In this document: piece by piece, positions 52,571 through 61,924 of the stretch
Numbering within the stretch: position 1 is the first letter of the stretch
Layout of the letters: the number at the start of each line of letters is the position of its first letter
NCBI GenBank assembly: GCA_017442535.1
Contig: JAFRZL010000020.1
Location: 1 to 64,000, forward strand
Length of the DNA stretch: 64,000 nt
Direction: 5' to 3'
From: Bacillota bacterium
GTDB taxonomy: Bacteria; Bacillota; Clostridia; Lachnospirales; Bianqueaceae
Translations under genes and position numbers: made by a program
Notes under the pieces: model-generated
Told to the model about the DNA's origin: nothing
Database searches by the model: none
Seen by the model: the letters and a program-made list of their open reading frames with translations, nothing else

Positions 52571-52620
52571 TGACGGAGGACGACTTCGCATATTGAACGC
52601 TATTTTTTGGGAGGGAAATC

Positions 52621-54081
52621 ATGGATTCCAGATCAAAAAAAGATCCGAATTATAAATCGAATCCGCTGAGTTTCCTGGAACCGGTCGGCAAATTCTTTTC
52701 CAATCTGTGGAAGAGGTTTGTGGACGGCTCCGTGGGAACCAAGCTTTCGCATTTTATTTTTGGAGCGGGCAATTTCTATCATAAACAATATCTCAAAGGC
52801 GCGATTTTCCTGCTGTTGCAGCTGGCGATCCTCTGGTTTATGATTTTCTGCCCGTCCATTAACGGAACGCCCTACGGATATAAAGCTCTGTTGAATCTGC
52901 CCCTGAATCGCGTGTCGGAAGGCGGCGATTTTGACCCGGTAACCGGCCAATTTACTACAGGGTCCGACTGCAAGCTGATGATCCTCTTCGGATTCGTGAC
53001 GATCGCGGTGATCATTCTCTATTTCTTGCTGTGGAATAAGAATATTGAGTCTTCCGTAAAGGCTGATAAGGATCGTAAGATCGGCAAAAAGCCCACCACG
53101 ATGAAGGAAGACCTTAAGGAGCTGCTCGACGGTAAATTCCACGTTCTGATGCTGACTCCCACCTGTGTCGCAGCACTGATCTTTACGATATTACCGACGA
53201 TCTTCATGATCGCCCTGGCCTTTACGACCTACAATGACCAGGATATGAATAATCTCGGCACCAACCTGTTCCACTGGAACGGACTTCAGAACTTTGCTTC
53301 GGTCTTTACCGGGGAAGGTTCGCTGGGTGTCGAGATCAAGAACCGCTTCCTGCCGGTTCTGGGCTGGACATTTATCTGGGCGATCTTCGCAACGCTGACA
53401 TGCTATTTCGGAGGCATTATTCTGGCGCTGCTCATTAACAAGAAAGGTCTGAAGGGCAAAAAGATCTTCCGTACGATCTTTATCTTCACGATTGCCGTTC
53501 CGCAGTTCATTTCACTGCTTGCTGTCCGAAATCTGTTGGGTGAGTACGGACCCTTCAACTCCATGCTGATGGATTTAGGGTGGATATCCCAGCCGGTCGG
53601 GTTCCTGGGGCTGAAGAACGGAGACAGTGAGATACTGGCCAAGTTTATGGTCATCATTGTGAACATGTGGGTGGGTATCCCGTACACGATGCTGATGACA
53701 TCAGGCATTCTGATGAATATTCCGGCCGATCTGTACGAGGCTGCCCGCGTGGACGGTGCTTCAACCTCGAAGATGTTCTTTAAGATCACGCTGCCGTATG
53801 TTATCTTTATTACGACACCGTATCTGATTTCCAGCTTCGTTGGAAATATCAACTCGTTTAATACGATTTATCTGTTGACAGGCGGTGGTCCGACCTATAC
53901 CGGCTATCAGGCGGGCGGTACCGATCTGCTGGTAACATGGCTGTATAAAGTAACCATTGACCAAGGCTCCTACAATACCGGTGCGGTCATAGGTATCTTT
54001 ACCTTCCTGATTACTGCAACCATCACGCTTATCACGTATCGCCGCAGTAAGGCTTATAATGAGGAGGACACTTTCCAATGA
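52621..54081 (+). CDS. malF: Maltodextrin ABC permease, MalF type
   Basis: This 486-residue permease has an extra N-terminal part with two additional membrane helices (about residues 58-78 and 121-138), a cytoplasmic linker (KADKDRKIGKKPTTMKEDL), and then six permease helices. The EAA loop is YEAARVDGASTSKMFFKITLP (about 371-391), which contacts the ATPase. Large MalF proteins with extra N-terminal helices are usual in maltose systems. GGGAGGG precedes the start. It overlaps malG by four bases. Confidence 0.94.
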   Translation: MDSRSKKDPNYKSNPLSFLEPVGKFFSNLWKRFVDGSVGTKLSHFIFGAGNFYHKQYLKGAIFLLLQLAILWFMIFCPSINGTPYGYKALLNLPLNRVSEGGDFDPVTGQFTTGSDCKLMILFGFVTIAVIILYFLLWNKNIESSVKADKDRKIGKKPTTMKEDLKELLDGKFHVLMLTPTCVAALIFTILPTIFMIALAFTTYNDQDMNNLGTNLFHWNGLQNFASVFTGEGSLGVEIKNRFLPVLGWTFIWAIFATLTCYFGGIILALLINKKGLKGKKIFRTIFIFTIAVPQFISLLAVRNLLGEYGPFNSMLMDLGWISQPVGFLGLKNGDSEILAKFMVIIVNMWVGIPYTMLMTSGILMNIPADLYEAARVDGASTSKMFFKITLPYVIFITTPYLISSFVGNINSFNTIYLLTGGGPTYTGYQAGGTDLLVTWLYKVTIDQGSYNTGAVIGIFTFLITATITLITYRRSKAYNEEDTFQ

Positions 54082-55013
54082 GTACAAATGTTCGTCCTAA
54101 AAAAGTCAGCAGCCAGTCCCGCAACCGCAGAGTCAGCCTGGGCGTAACCTACACCCTCCTGATTGTGCTGGGAATCATCTGGCTCATTCCGCTGATTTGG
54201 ATAGCGCTATCCGCCTTTCGCTGCCAATATCAGCCTGACGGCACCTTCATCGGAAGGGTCACAAGCAATTTCTTCCCGACAGCCTATGGATTAAAGAACT
54301 TCAGAGATCTGTTCACAGCCACCTATTACGGCGTACCTAACGCTTTCATCAAATGGATCCTGAACACACTCCTGATCGCTGTGATCGACTGTGTGATCTC
54401 GACCTTCCTGGTACTGTCGGTAGCCTATTGCATGTCCAAGCTCAAATTCAAGCTCCGCAAGACCTTCATGAATGTTTCCATGATTATCGGTCTGTTCCCG
54501 GGCTTCATGAGCATGATCGCGATCTACTTCCTGCTGAAATCCATCGGCCTGACCGGTAATCCCAGCCATCCGGAGTATTCCGTGATCGGTCTGATTCTGG
54601 CTTACAGCGCCGGAGCCGGCCTCGGATTCCAGATCGCGAAAGGATTCTTTGACGTTATTCCCAACGCACTGGTAGAATCCGCCAAGCTGGACGGCTGCAC
54701 GAATTTCAAGATCTTCCGCAGGATCATCCTGCCTCTGGCAAAGCCGATCATCATCTATCAGGCACTGATGAGTTTCACGGGCCCCTGGATGGACTTCATC
54801 TTTGCCAAGGTTATTATCGGTGCGGATAATGCCAGATACTGGACGGTCTCAGTCGGTCTGTACTCAATGCTTTTCGGTACACATCCCGATACCAACCTGT
54901 TTACACAGTTCGCGGCAGGCTGCGTGATCGTTGCGATCCCTATCGTAACACTCTTTATGTTCCTGCAGCGGTATTATGTAGAAGGCGTCACCGCCGGAGC
55001 TGTCAAGGGCTGA
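54078..55013 (+). CDS. malG: Maltodextrin ABC permease, MalG type
   Basis: This 311-residue permease has six membrane helices and the EAA loop VESAKLDGCTNFKIFRRIILP (about residues 199-219). It ends in YYVEGVTAGAVKG, matching the conserved MalG C-terminus that inserts into the MalK dimer. It starts in an ATGA overlap with malF and closes the operon, 31 bp before a strong terminator. Confidence 0.95.
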   Translation: MSTNVRPKKVSSQSRNRRVSLGVTYTLLIVLGIIWLIPLIWIALSAFRCQYQPDGTFIGRVTSNFFPTAYGLKNFRDLFTATYYGVPNAFIKWILNTLLIAVIDCVISTFLVLSVAYCMSKLKFKLRKTFMNVSMIIGLFPGFMSMIAIYFLLKSIGLTGNPSHPEYSVIGLILAYSAGAGLGFQIAKGFFDVIPNALVESAKLDGCTNFKIFRRIILPLAKPIIIYQALMSFTGPWMDFIFAKVIIGADNARYWTVSVGLYSMLFGTHPDTNLFTQFAAGCVIVAIPIVTLFMFLQRYYVEGVTAGAVKG

Positions 55014-55044
55014 TCACAGCCGGATGACCGCCCGGAGCGGATGA

Positions 55045-55108
55045 AAACAGACTCTTTGCACTCTTTTGACCTTAATGGCCCGAAAGTGTAAAGAGTCTGT
55101 TTCTTTTT
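55045..55108 (+). terminator. Terminator of the maltodextrin operon
   Basis: AAACAGACTCTTT (55045-55057) pairs with AAAGAGTCTGTTT (55090-55102), with further pairing of GCACT/AGTGT inside, followed by CTTTTTT. Confidence 0.93.
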
Positions 55109-55119
55109 TGGCTAAAGAC

Positions 55120-55149
55120 TTGACGATTGGCGCGAAAAATAATATAATT
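55120..55149 (+). promoter_or_regulatory. Promoter of the membrane protein-sortase unit
   Basis: TTGACG (55120-55125) and TATAAT (55144-55149) are 18 bp apart, 41 bp before the start codon at 55191. Confidence 0.75.
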
Positions 55150-55190
55150 ACTATGATTCTCTTGATTGATGATGAAATGAGGGATATAGC

Positions 55191-55889
55191 ATGCTGATCG
55201 ATCTTTTGAAATTTATTCTGAATGGCATTCAAATAGAGCCGCTTTGGATCGTAATGGTAGTTCTTCTGGGCCTGTCCTTATTGTATTGCCTGCTGGGTTA
55301 TCGCTATATCAGGATCGCGATGGGGCTCGGTTCCTTTCTGTTCGGTACTTTGGGCATGATTTTCTTCCTGCAGCAGACCACATGGCCGCCCATGACGGTT
55401 CTGATCGTGTCTGTGATCGTCGGGATTATCCTGCTGGCGGCTTCGATCATGTTTTATGCGGTGGATCTGGGCATCCTTTCGGCTCTGTCTGCCTATCTGC
55501 TGGTGGTGCAGGTGCTGGGCGATTTCCTCGCAGTTTCCATAAGCCCCGGCATGATCCAGCTTATTGCCATTCTCGCGGGGATCATTACCGCGGCCCTGAC
55601 GCTGTTTTTCACCAAACCGATGTTTATTCTGGTCAGCTCCTTCGGCGGAGGTATGCTGATCGCGCAGATAATCCTCCAGGGTCTGATTTATTCCGTTCAT
55701 AATGCACCGACCTGGCTGATGTGGGTGCTGACCATTGTATGTGTCGGCATTGCCATCTATATTCAGTTTGGCGTGAGCGCCCGCAAGATTCTGCATGAGA
55801 CACCTCCTGCAACCATTTTCGCACGTGTCCGGGAAGAGGCTGAAGAGACAGCCGAGCCAAAGACAGAGTCAGAGGGTTCAGAGGAATAA
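55191..55889 (+). CDS. Polytopic membrane protein (TMEM198/DUF4203-like)
   Basis: This 232-residue protein has about seven hydrophobic helices between residues 18 and 200 and a short acidic cytoplasmic tail (EEAEETAEPKTESEGSEE). The layout resembles the TMEM198/DUF4203 group, whose bacterial members have no known function. It is followed 11 bp later by a sortase gene and shares its promoter, so it may assist the sortase or a cell-wall process; this is inferred from position only. Confidence 0.65.
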   Translation: MLIDLLKFILNGIQIEPLWIVMVVLLGLSLLYCLLGYRYIRIAMGLGSFLFGTLGMIFFLQQTTWPPMTVLIVSVIVGIILLAASIMFYAVDLGILSALSAYLLVVQVLGDFLAVSISPGMIQLIAILAGIITAALTLFFTKPMFILVSSFGGGMLIAQIILQGLIYSVHNAPTWLMWVLTIVCVGIAIYIQFGVSARKILHETPPATIFARVREEAEETAEPKTESEGSEE

Positions 55890-55900
55890 GGAGTTTCGGT

Positions 55901-56752
55901 ATGGCTAAAAAGAAAAAGAAAACACGGCAGAAAGCGGTATATATCATTTTTTCTGTATTGTTTCTGGGAATGTTTGCGTTTGCGGCCTTCAAGCTGATCA
56001 CGATCGGCGCCTCCTATGCGCATAACCGCAGGGTGCAGAATGATATTCAGGATCTGTTCTTTAATACCTCGCTGCCCGACGGATATTCCGGGCCTAATTA
56101 CTCCGTGGGAGAGAACAGTTGGAACAATTATGACATGGTTTCGGGGATCGATCACGAGGAATCGGTGGATCCCTATGTTGATGCACTTCCCAGCTATGAT
56201 TTCACACCGCTTCTCGAGGTCAACCGTGATATCAAGGGATGGCTCAGCATCAGCAATGTTGCCATCAACCATCCGGTGGCGCAGTCTTCCGACAACGAAT
56301 ATTATCTTTACCGGAATATTTACCGCGAATTTGAATCCGCCGGCACCTGTTTTGTGGATTATCGGGTCGATGCCCAGACCTGTCGCAACCTGGTCATCTA
56401 TGGCCACAGCATGAAGGACGGATCGATGATGGGCAAGCTCCGCCGTTATCTTAAGAAGGACGAGGGGCTGGCACATCCGTTTTTCTGGTATTTTACCCCG
56501 GATCATGTCTATCGCTGCGATGTCTTTTCCACTTATCTGACGACGATAGAAGATGATTATCTGGTATTTGATTTCGCGAATGACGATGAATTCATGGCTT
56601 ATGTCAAGCAGATCAAGAAATGGTCGGCCTATGACTTTGGTGTGGAAGTAACGCCCGCGGACCGGATCATAACCCTTTCGACCTGCAATTATTCCATAGT
56701 CAAAGAGGACGGCCGCCAGGCCCTTCACGCGGTCATGGTACAAGTGAAGTAA
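55901..56752 (+). CDS. Class B sortase
   Basis: This 283-residue cysteine transpeptidase has a basic N-terminus, one membrane helix (about residues 12-33) and the sortase barrel. Catalytic residues are His169 in YGHSMKDGSMM, Cys262 in LSTCNYS and Arg272 in EDGRQALHA. The longer helical insert between His and Cys, and the stretch VNRDIKGWLSISN near residue 107, favour class B. Sortases attach surface proteins to peptidoglycan. No protein with an obvious C-terminal sorting signal is encoded in the window, so the substrate is elsewhere. A terminator follows. Confidence 0.92.
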   Translation: MAKKKKKTRQKAVYIIFSVLFLGMFAFAAFKLITIGASYAHNRRVQNDIQDLFFNTSLPDGYSGPNYSVGENSWNNYDMVSGIDHEESVDPYVDALPSYDFTPLLEVNRDIKGWLSISNVAINHPVAQSSDNEYYLYRNIYREFESAGTCFVDYRVDAQTCRNLVIYGHSMKDGSMMGKLRRYLKKDEGLAHPFFWYFTPDHVYRCDVFSTYLTTIEDDYLVFDFANDDEFMAYVKQIKKWSAYDFGVEVTPADRIITLSTCNYSIVKEDGRQALHAVMVQVK

Positions 56753-56779
56753 TATCGCTTCATAGGGATGTCCGGTATA

Positions 56780-56819
56780 ATCGAGTAGAAGGCTCCATCG
56801 TGCCTGCTACTCGATTTTT
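56780..56819 (+). terminator. Terminator of the sortase unit
   Basis: ATCGAGTAG (56780-56788) pairs with CTACTCGAT (56807-56815) with extra inner pairing (AGGC/GCCT), followed by TTTT. Confidence 0.88.
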
Positions 56820-56857
56820 CATAAAGATACCTGTGTTTGGGAGAGGAAAGTGATCCG

Positions 56858-57418
56858 ATGAAAAACAAGTTCGAATATACTTTGATCCGGAGCCGCCGCT
56901 CAACGATCTGTGTTCAGATCAAACCCGAGGGCATCGTGGTCCGTGCTCCTTACCTGGTCACAAATGCACAGATCAAGGCATTCCTGAAGGAGAGGGAGGC
57001 CTGGATCGAGAAGCATTTGATGAAGGTCCGGGAACAGCAGAGAAAAGCGGAACAGGCCGGGATCCTGAGCGAAGAGGATCATAAGCGGCTTAGGAGTGAG
57101 GCGCTGCGCGTCCTTCCGGAGAGGGTTCGCTACTATGCGCCTCTTGTCGGGGTGGATTACGGCAGGATCTCGGTACGCTGCCAGAAGACACGCTGGGGCA
57201 GCTGTACCGCGCAGGGCAATCTGAACTTTAATTATCTCCTGATGCTTGCACCGCCCGAGGTGCAGGACAGTGTCGTGGTGCACGAGCTATGCCACCGCCT
57301 CTATATGAATCATTCGGCGGACTTTTACCGCGAGGTGCTGCGTGTTTTCCCGGATTACCGCCGCTGCAGGCAATGGCTGCTGCGTCATGAAGAAATCCTG
57401 CTGCGCGGACAGCGGTAG
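56858..57418 (+). CDS. YgjP-like zinc metalloprotease domain protein
   Basis: This 186-residue protein matches the YgjP/DUF45 (M48-related) family. The zinc motif is HELCH (His142, Glu143, His146) followed by a third His in YMNHSADFY. The segment RWGSCTAQGNLNFNYLLMLAPPE (about residues 109-131; conserved WGSC) is the other family hallmark. Its cellular role is not known. ATG 56858 is used since GAGAGGAAAG lies 8-10 nt upstream; an in-frame TTG at 56837 would add seven residues. It stands alone between the sortase terminator and the garD promoter. Confidence 0.87.
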   Translation: MKNKFEYTLIRSRRSTICVQIKPEGIVVRAPYLVTNAQIKAFLKEREAWIEKHLMKVREQQRKAEQAGILSEEDHKRLRSEALRVLPERVRYYAPLVGVDYGRISVRCQKTRWGSCTAQGNLNFNYLLMLAPPEVQDSVVVHELCHRLYMNHSADFYREVLRVFPDYRRCRQWLLRHEEILLRGQR

Positions 57419-57451
57419 ATCCCCTCAACGGCGTTTTTTATGAAAAATGAC

Positions 57452-57480
57452 TTTCCAAGACGGCTCAATTATGCTATAAT
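57452..57480 (+). promoter_or_regulatory. Probable promoter of garD
   Basis: TATAAT (57475-57480) is perfect; TTTCCA (57452-57457), 17 bp upstream, is a weak -35 box. The start codon is 40 bp downstream. Confidence 0.55.
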
Positions 57481-57519
57481 ATAATCAAATGTCAGTCTAT
57501 GGAGAAAGGTGGTTTAACC

Positions 57520-59028
57520 ATGGCAGAACCCTTATATATCAGAATCAAAGCGGAAGACAATGTGGCCATCGCTGTGCACGCGATCGCAGCGGGAACCGAA
57601 ATCATGGACGGCGTCGTTACGCGTGAAGATATTCCGCAGGGACATAAAATCGCTCTGGAAGCGATCCCTGAGGGCGGCGCGATTATCCGCTACGGTGTTA
57701 CACTCGGATATGCGCTGAGAGATATTGAAAAAGGCGGCTGGATCAACGAGCATATGCTCAGGCTTCCCACGCCTCCCGATGTAGATCATATGCAGTATGG
57801 CATCCATATCCGCAAGGACCTTCCCACGCCCCCGGTAACGACCTGGGAAGGCTATCGCAACGCGGAGGGCTATGCGGGGACCCGCAATTTCCTTGGTATT
57901 ATTACAACGGTGCAATGTGTTGAGGGCGTCCTCAACGTAGCCGTGGACAGGATCAGGCGCGAACTGCTGCCCAAGTATCCCCATGTGGATGATGTTGTGC
58001 CGATCAACCATGCCTATGGCTGCGGCGTCGCCATCAACGCGCCCGAGGCCAAAGTGCCGATTCGCGCGCTGACCAATATCTGTAAGCATCCGAATTTCGG
58101 CGGGGAACTGATGATCGTCGGGCTGGGGTGCGAGAAACTGCAGCCCAATATGATTACGGACCAGGTGGATCCGGAGCATGTACTGATGCTGCAGGACCAT
58201 AAGGGATTTGAAGCTTCGGTACAGGCGATCATGGATATGGCCGAGACCAAGCTTCGCAGACTGAATGAGAGGCGCCGCGAGACGCTGCCCTTGTCCGACC
58301 TGATCATCGGCATGCAGTGCGGCGGCAGTGATGCTTTTTCCGGCGTCACAGCGAATCCTTCTGCGGGATATGCCTCCGATATGCTGGTAAACGGCGGAGC
58401 GACGGTCCTTTTCTCGGAAGTGACGGAGGTGCGCGACGGCGTTCATCTGCTGGCGGAACGCTGCGTCAGTAAGGAGGTCTGCGACAAGCTGGCCACTGAG
58501 ATGAAATGGTACGATCATTATCTGGAGCAGGGAGAAGTGGACCGCAGCGCCAACCCGACGCCCGGCAATAAGAAGGGCGGACTCTCCAATATTATCGAGA
58601 AGGCGATGGGATCAATTGCGAAATCCGGCACCGCACCCATTGTGGAAGTACTTTCTCCCGCAGAGCGGCCGAGCCGTAAGGGACTGATCTTTGCCGCGAC
58701 CCCCGCGAGCGATATCGTTTGCGGACCTTCGCAGCTTGCATCCGGGATTACGCTGCAGGTCTTTATGACAGGACGCGGTACCCCCTATAACCTGGCGGCG
58801 GCTCCTGTGGTTAAAGTATGCTCGCGTACCGATATGAAGGAACAGTGGCCGGACCTGATCGATATCAGTGCGGGCCCGATCGCGACGGGACACGCGACGA
58901 TCGAGGAGATCGGGACGGAGTTGTTCAATTTTATCATTGATGTGGCAAGCGGACGCAAACAGACATTTGCCGAACATCACAGGATTTATAATTATCTTTG
59001 CTTCTTTAATCCGGCTCCCATTACCTGA
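57520..59028 (+). CDS. garD: Galactarate dehydratase
   Basis: This 502-residue protein matches GarD of the UxaA/GarD family, which removes water from galactarate to give 5-keto-4-deoxy-glucarate. An N-terminal SAF-like domain (residues 1-90) holds IPQGHKIAL, and the main domain has [53 protein letters not shown] and a C-terminal FNPAPIT, all close to E. coli GarD from memory. Altronate dehydratase is the main alternative. ATG 57520 has AAAGGTGG 7 nt upstream; the in-frame ATG at 57499 is weaker. No garL, garR or garK is next to it, so the rest of the pathway must be elsewhere. Confidence 0.87.
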   Translation: MAEPLYIRIKAEDNVAIAVHAIAAGTEIMDGVVTREDIPQGHKIALEAIPEGGAIIRYGVTLGYALRDIEKGGWINEHMLRLPTPPDVDHMQYGIHIRKDLPTPPVTTWEGYRNAEGYAGTRNFLGIITTVQCVEGVLNVAVDRIRRELLPKYPHVDDVVPINHAYGCGVAINAPEAKVPIRALTNICKHPNFGGELMIVGLGCEKLQPNMITDQVDPEHVLMLQDHKGFEASVQAIMDMAETKLRRLNERRRETLPLSDLIIGMQCGGSDAFSGVTANPSAGYASDMLVNGGATVLFSEVTEVRDGVHLLAERCVSKEVCDKLATEMKWYDHYLEQGEVDRSANPTPGNKKGGLSNIIEKAMGSIAKSGTAPIVEVLSPAERPSRKGLIFAATPASDIVCGPSQLASGITLQVFMTGRGTPYNLAAAPVVKVCSRTDMKEQWPDLIDISAGPIATGHATIEEIGTELFNFIIDVASGRKQTFAEHHRIYNYLCFFNPAPIT

Positions 59029-59071
59029 TAAGCGGAGCGCGGAGATTTGAGCGGACAGGAGGCCAGATTTG

Positions 59072-60469
59072 GTGAGCGGCAAACGTAAAAAGGCGGGCAA
59101 TTGGAGATATATCGTGATCTATCTCATGATCGTTGCCATCCTGATTTATGTCCTGATACAGGGCTTTTTCCTGGTAAAGACCGGTAAAGCCAGCTATGTT
59201 GTCGCCGAAAGCGGTGATCTGCAGAATATCATCGAGGTGGACGGTGTGCTGACACGGCAGGAGCAGCTGGTGCTTGCTTCCGAGGCGGGAGTTGTGGAAT
59301 ACTATTATCCCAGCAACCGCCATCTGTCGCGCGGGGCACTGGTCTGCGCTCTGATCGATACTGAATACGGTGCTTTACTCGAGGAGAAAATGCAGGAAGT
59401 CTACCGCCAGATGATCAATGAGGCTGCCAGCGCCGAATACGCAGAGGATTTTGAACGGCTCGACCAGAAGATCAGCGACCAGATTTCCTCCTATCTGACG
59501 CAGAAACAGGCGACCGGTTTCTCCGGGCTTTATACACTTAAAGCAGATATCCAGAACACCATGTTCCAACGCAGCAATCTGCTCGCGATTTCACAGAATT
59601 CCAGGATCAGGGCGCTGCTGAAAGAGCAGGGCATCTATCAGGCCAAGATGGATTCCGACAGCGTGCAGATGACCCTGCCTTATGCGGGACTCATCTGTTA
59701 TACCTATGACGGGTATGAAGGGTGGAGCGCGGATCAGGTGCAGGAGAATTTTGTCCGCAGGTATGATTCGGAATACAAAACGATTTCGCTGAATCTGCAG
59801 GAAGTCCGGAAGGGCGACCCGCTCTACAGGCTGATTACGGGGAATGAATGGTATATTACGGTTTTCGCAGATCAGGACCAGGCAGATTTCTTCCACGAAG
59901 AAGATTTCCTGGATTTCTATCTGGGGACCGAGGCGGTGAGCGGCATCGTCTATAGGGTGGAAGCATCCGGGGATATGACCAAGGTCATTATCCGGATGAC
60001 GGAATATCTGGATGAATTCTCGAATCAGCGTGTGATGAGAGTACGCTTCCTGCGTTCCGGCAGCCAGGGCATCAAGATTCCTCTGGAATGCATTCTTCAG
60101 AAAGAGTACTTTGTGGTTAACGGCAATTATCTGTATAAGAGCGGCGACCGGATCGGACTGATGATCCGCAGTGAATCCCGGGATGAGTTTGTCCCGATCG
60201 ATATTCTGAAGGATGAAGGGCCGGGAGGCCTGATGGATGCCATGCATCGCGTCTGGATCAACCTGCCCAGGGGTGTCAGTGAAGGCGCGCTGATGATCGC
60301 GAACGGATCCGATCTGACCAAGGAGCTGCGCGAGAAAACGGTTGAATCCTATGTCAACACCGTAAACGGCGGCTACCAGGTGGAGAAAATCATTCAAATT
60401 GATTATACTGCGGACCTGTATGCGATCGTCAGCGGGATTGATCTGTATGACCGTGTGCAGATTCCCTAA
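59072..60469 (+). CDS. HlyD-like membrane protein upstream of sepF
   Basis: This 465-residue protein has one N-terminal membrane helix (about residues 14-34) and an extracellular part. A half-lipoyl-like segment (VAESGDLQNIIEVDGVLTRQEQLV) is followed by a helical stretch (about 110-175) and beta domains, the layout of HlyD-type adaptor proteins. Related proteins are often found just before sepF in Clostridia, so a role in the cell envelope or division rather than drug export is likely. GTG 59072 and TTG 59069 are both behind AGGAGG (59057-59062); I use the GTG. No ABC exporter gene is nearby. Confidence 0.75.
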   Translation: MSGKRKKAGNWRYIVIYLMIVAILIYVLIQGFFLVKTGKASYVVAESGDLQNIIEVDGVLTRQEQLVLASEAGVVEYYYPSNRHLSRGALVCALIDTEYGALLEEKMQEVYRQMINEAASAEYAEDFERLDQKISDQISSYLTQKQATGFSGLYTLKADIQNTMFQRSNLLAISQNSRIRALLKEQGIYQAKMDSDSVQMTLPYAGLICYTYDGYEGWSADQVQENFVRRYDSEYKTISLNLQEVRKGDPLYRLITGNEWYITVFADQDQADFFHEEDFLDFYLGTEAVSGIVYRVEASGDMTKVIIRMTEYLDEFSNQRVMRVRFLRSGSQGIKIPLECILQKEYFVVNGNYLYKSGDRIGLMIRSESRDEFVPIDILKDEGPGGLMDAMHRVWINLPRGVSEGALMIANGSDLTKELREKTVESYVNTVNGGYQVEKIIQIDYTADLYAIVSGIDLYDRVQIP

Positions 60470-60547
60470 TGCGCGTGACGACGCTGTTTATCGAAGCATT
60501 ATCATATAAAAGGACGCATCCCCGGGTGTGTCGGAAAGGACGTAACA

Positions 60548-61135
60548 ATGGGCAAATTAGATGCTTTTTTGGAGAAGATCGGCTGGACTGCCGCCGAAGA
60601 AGAAAACGAAGACGATGGGACCTATGAGGAGCCCAGGACAGCCGTATATGCCAAACCCAGGGATTACCGCGGCAATCAGGAGGTCAGGCTGAGTCATGAT
60701 GAACCGGAGGAACTCTATGCCAGGCAGAGCGCGCCCGTAAGGAATGTTCAGCAGCCGGCATCCCGTCCCGCTTCACGTTCACAGAGCTACGGAGAGGAAC
60801 GCTCCAACCCCAAGGTTGTGAATCTCCATGCCAGTGTGCAGATGGAAGTGGTCGTCGCAAGCCCGGAATCCTTTGACGAGGCAAAGGGCATTGCCGATGA
60901 TCTGCGCAATAACAAGCCCGTTGTCATCAATCTGGAATTCGTGGAGCATCCTATTGCACAGCGTATAACGGATTTCCTTTGCGGAGCCTGCTATGCGCTG
61001 GGAGGCAATGTCCAACAGATTGCGGACAAGATTTACATGATCGCACCGGGGAATGTCGATATCGCCGCAAGCTCCGACTTCAGGCGCACATTGCAGAACG
61101 AGAGCGGCCTGGTATTCCCCTGGAGCCAGGACTAA
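60548..61135 (+). CDS. sepF: Cell division protein SepF
   Basis: This 195-residue protein has the SepF layout: a short N-terminal amphipathic helix (MGKLDAFLEKIGW) for membrane binding, a disordered linker rich in Pro, Ser and Arg (about residues 20-95), and the C-terminal SepF domain (from NPKVVNLHASVQM, about 87) with the NNKPVVINLEF strand and the DFLCGACYALGG helix. SepF bundles FtsZ filaments and ties them to the membrane; this matters here since no ftsA is seen beside ftsZ. The ribosome site (GGAAAGGA) is modest. Confidence 0.94.
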   Translation: MGKLDAFLEKIGWTAAEEENEDDGTYEEPRTAVYAKPRDYRGNQEVRLSHDEPEELYARQSAPVRNVQQPASRPASRSQSYGEERSNPKVVNLHASVQMEVVVASPESFDEAKGIADDLRNNKPVVINLEFVEHPIAQRITDFLCGACYALGGNVQQIADKIYMIAPGNVDIAASSDFRRTLQNESGLVFPWSQD

Positions 61136-61144
61136 CCGGATTGT

Positions 61145-61903
61145 ATGGAAGCCAAAGATGAAAAGCGGCTGATCAGCCGGTTTCTGGATCTTGCCGGTCA
61201 AGCGGACCGGCAGGGATATCCGCAGTTTTCGGATTTTCTGGATACAGCGGAGCAGGATTTGCTGCTGCGGCAGGCAAACCGGCTGGAGGCCGGAGTGATT
61301 TTGGAAGGAGGATATGAGGGGGCTGAACGAAGGATTGCCGCCTTCTGTCCTTCTTTTTTGCAGGAGGAGATTTACTGGCCGATCCGCCCCCTGCTGATCC
61401 GGCTGCGCGACAGCCGCTTTCTGAAAAAGCGTCCTCAGCACAGAGATTATCTGGGATCACTTCTGGGCTGCGGGATCGAGCGTCGGATGATCGGGGACAT
61501 CTTCCTCGTGGAGGAGGGGGCTGTTTTCTTTACGTTGCAGGAGATGGAGGCATATCTTAGCGAATCGCTTCATCAGGTCGGTGCAGCGGAAGTGGAGATC
61601 GTGCCTTTTGAGGGAGATGTGAATGCGCTGGGCGGGGATGGCCGTGAAGTAGTGATCAGTGTAGCCTCCCTGAGACTTGATGCCGTACTGGGGCACGGAT
61701 TCGGACTCAGCCGGAACGATGCGGCTGATTTGATACGTGCCGGCAGAGTACAGATCGATCACCGGCTCTGCGGCAAAGCTGATCAGCCGGTGGCAGAAGG
61801 AATGATCATTACCGTTCGAGGGAAAGGGCGCCTGCGCCTGAAACAGCTCATGGGCAGTTCCAAATCGGGACGCGTCCGGATGCTGGCCGAGCGATTCGGT
61901 TAA
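61145..61903 (+). CDS. YlmH-type S4-domain RNA-binding protein
   Basis: This 252-residue protein matches YlmH: an N-terminal helical part, a middle domain with DYLGSLLGCGIERRMIGDIF (about residues 101-120), and a C-terminal S4 RNA-binding domain (SLRLDAVLGHGFGLSRNDAADLI, about 176-198). Work in Bacillus links YlmH to ribosome-associated quality control. It lies 9 bp after sepF, as in the Bacillus ylm cluster, but ylmG is missing between the two genes. The ribosome site is weak, so coupling to sepF is likely. Confidence 0.92.
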   Translation: MEAKDEKRLISRFLDLAGQADRQGYPQFSDFLDTAEQDLLLRQANRLEAGVILEGGYEGAERRIAAFCPSFLQEEIYWPIRPLLIRLRDSRFLKKRPQHRDYLGSLLGCGIERRMIGDIFLVEEGAVFFTLQEMEAYLSESLHQVGAAEVEIVPFEGDVNALGGDGREVVISVASLRLDAVLGHGFGLSRNDAADLIRAGRVQIDHRLCGKADQPVAEGMIITVRGKGRLRLKQLMGSSKSGRVRMLAERFG

Positions 61904-61924
61904 GAATGAACAGGAGGAAATGTT

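Noticed and set aside
59072..60469. The HlyD-like protein as part of a type I secretion or drug efflux system
   Set aside because: No ABC exporter or outer-membrane partner is near, and the position before sepF is a known conserved context in Clostridia.
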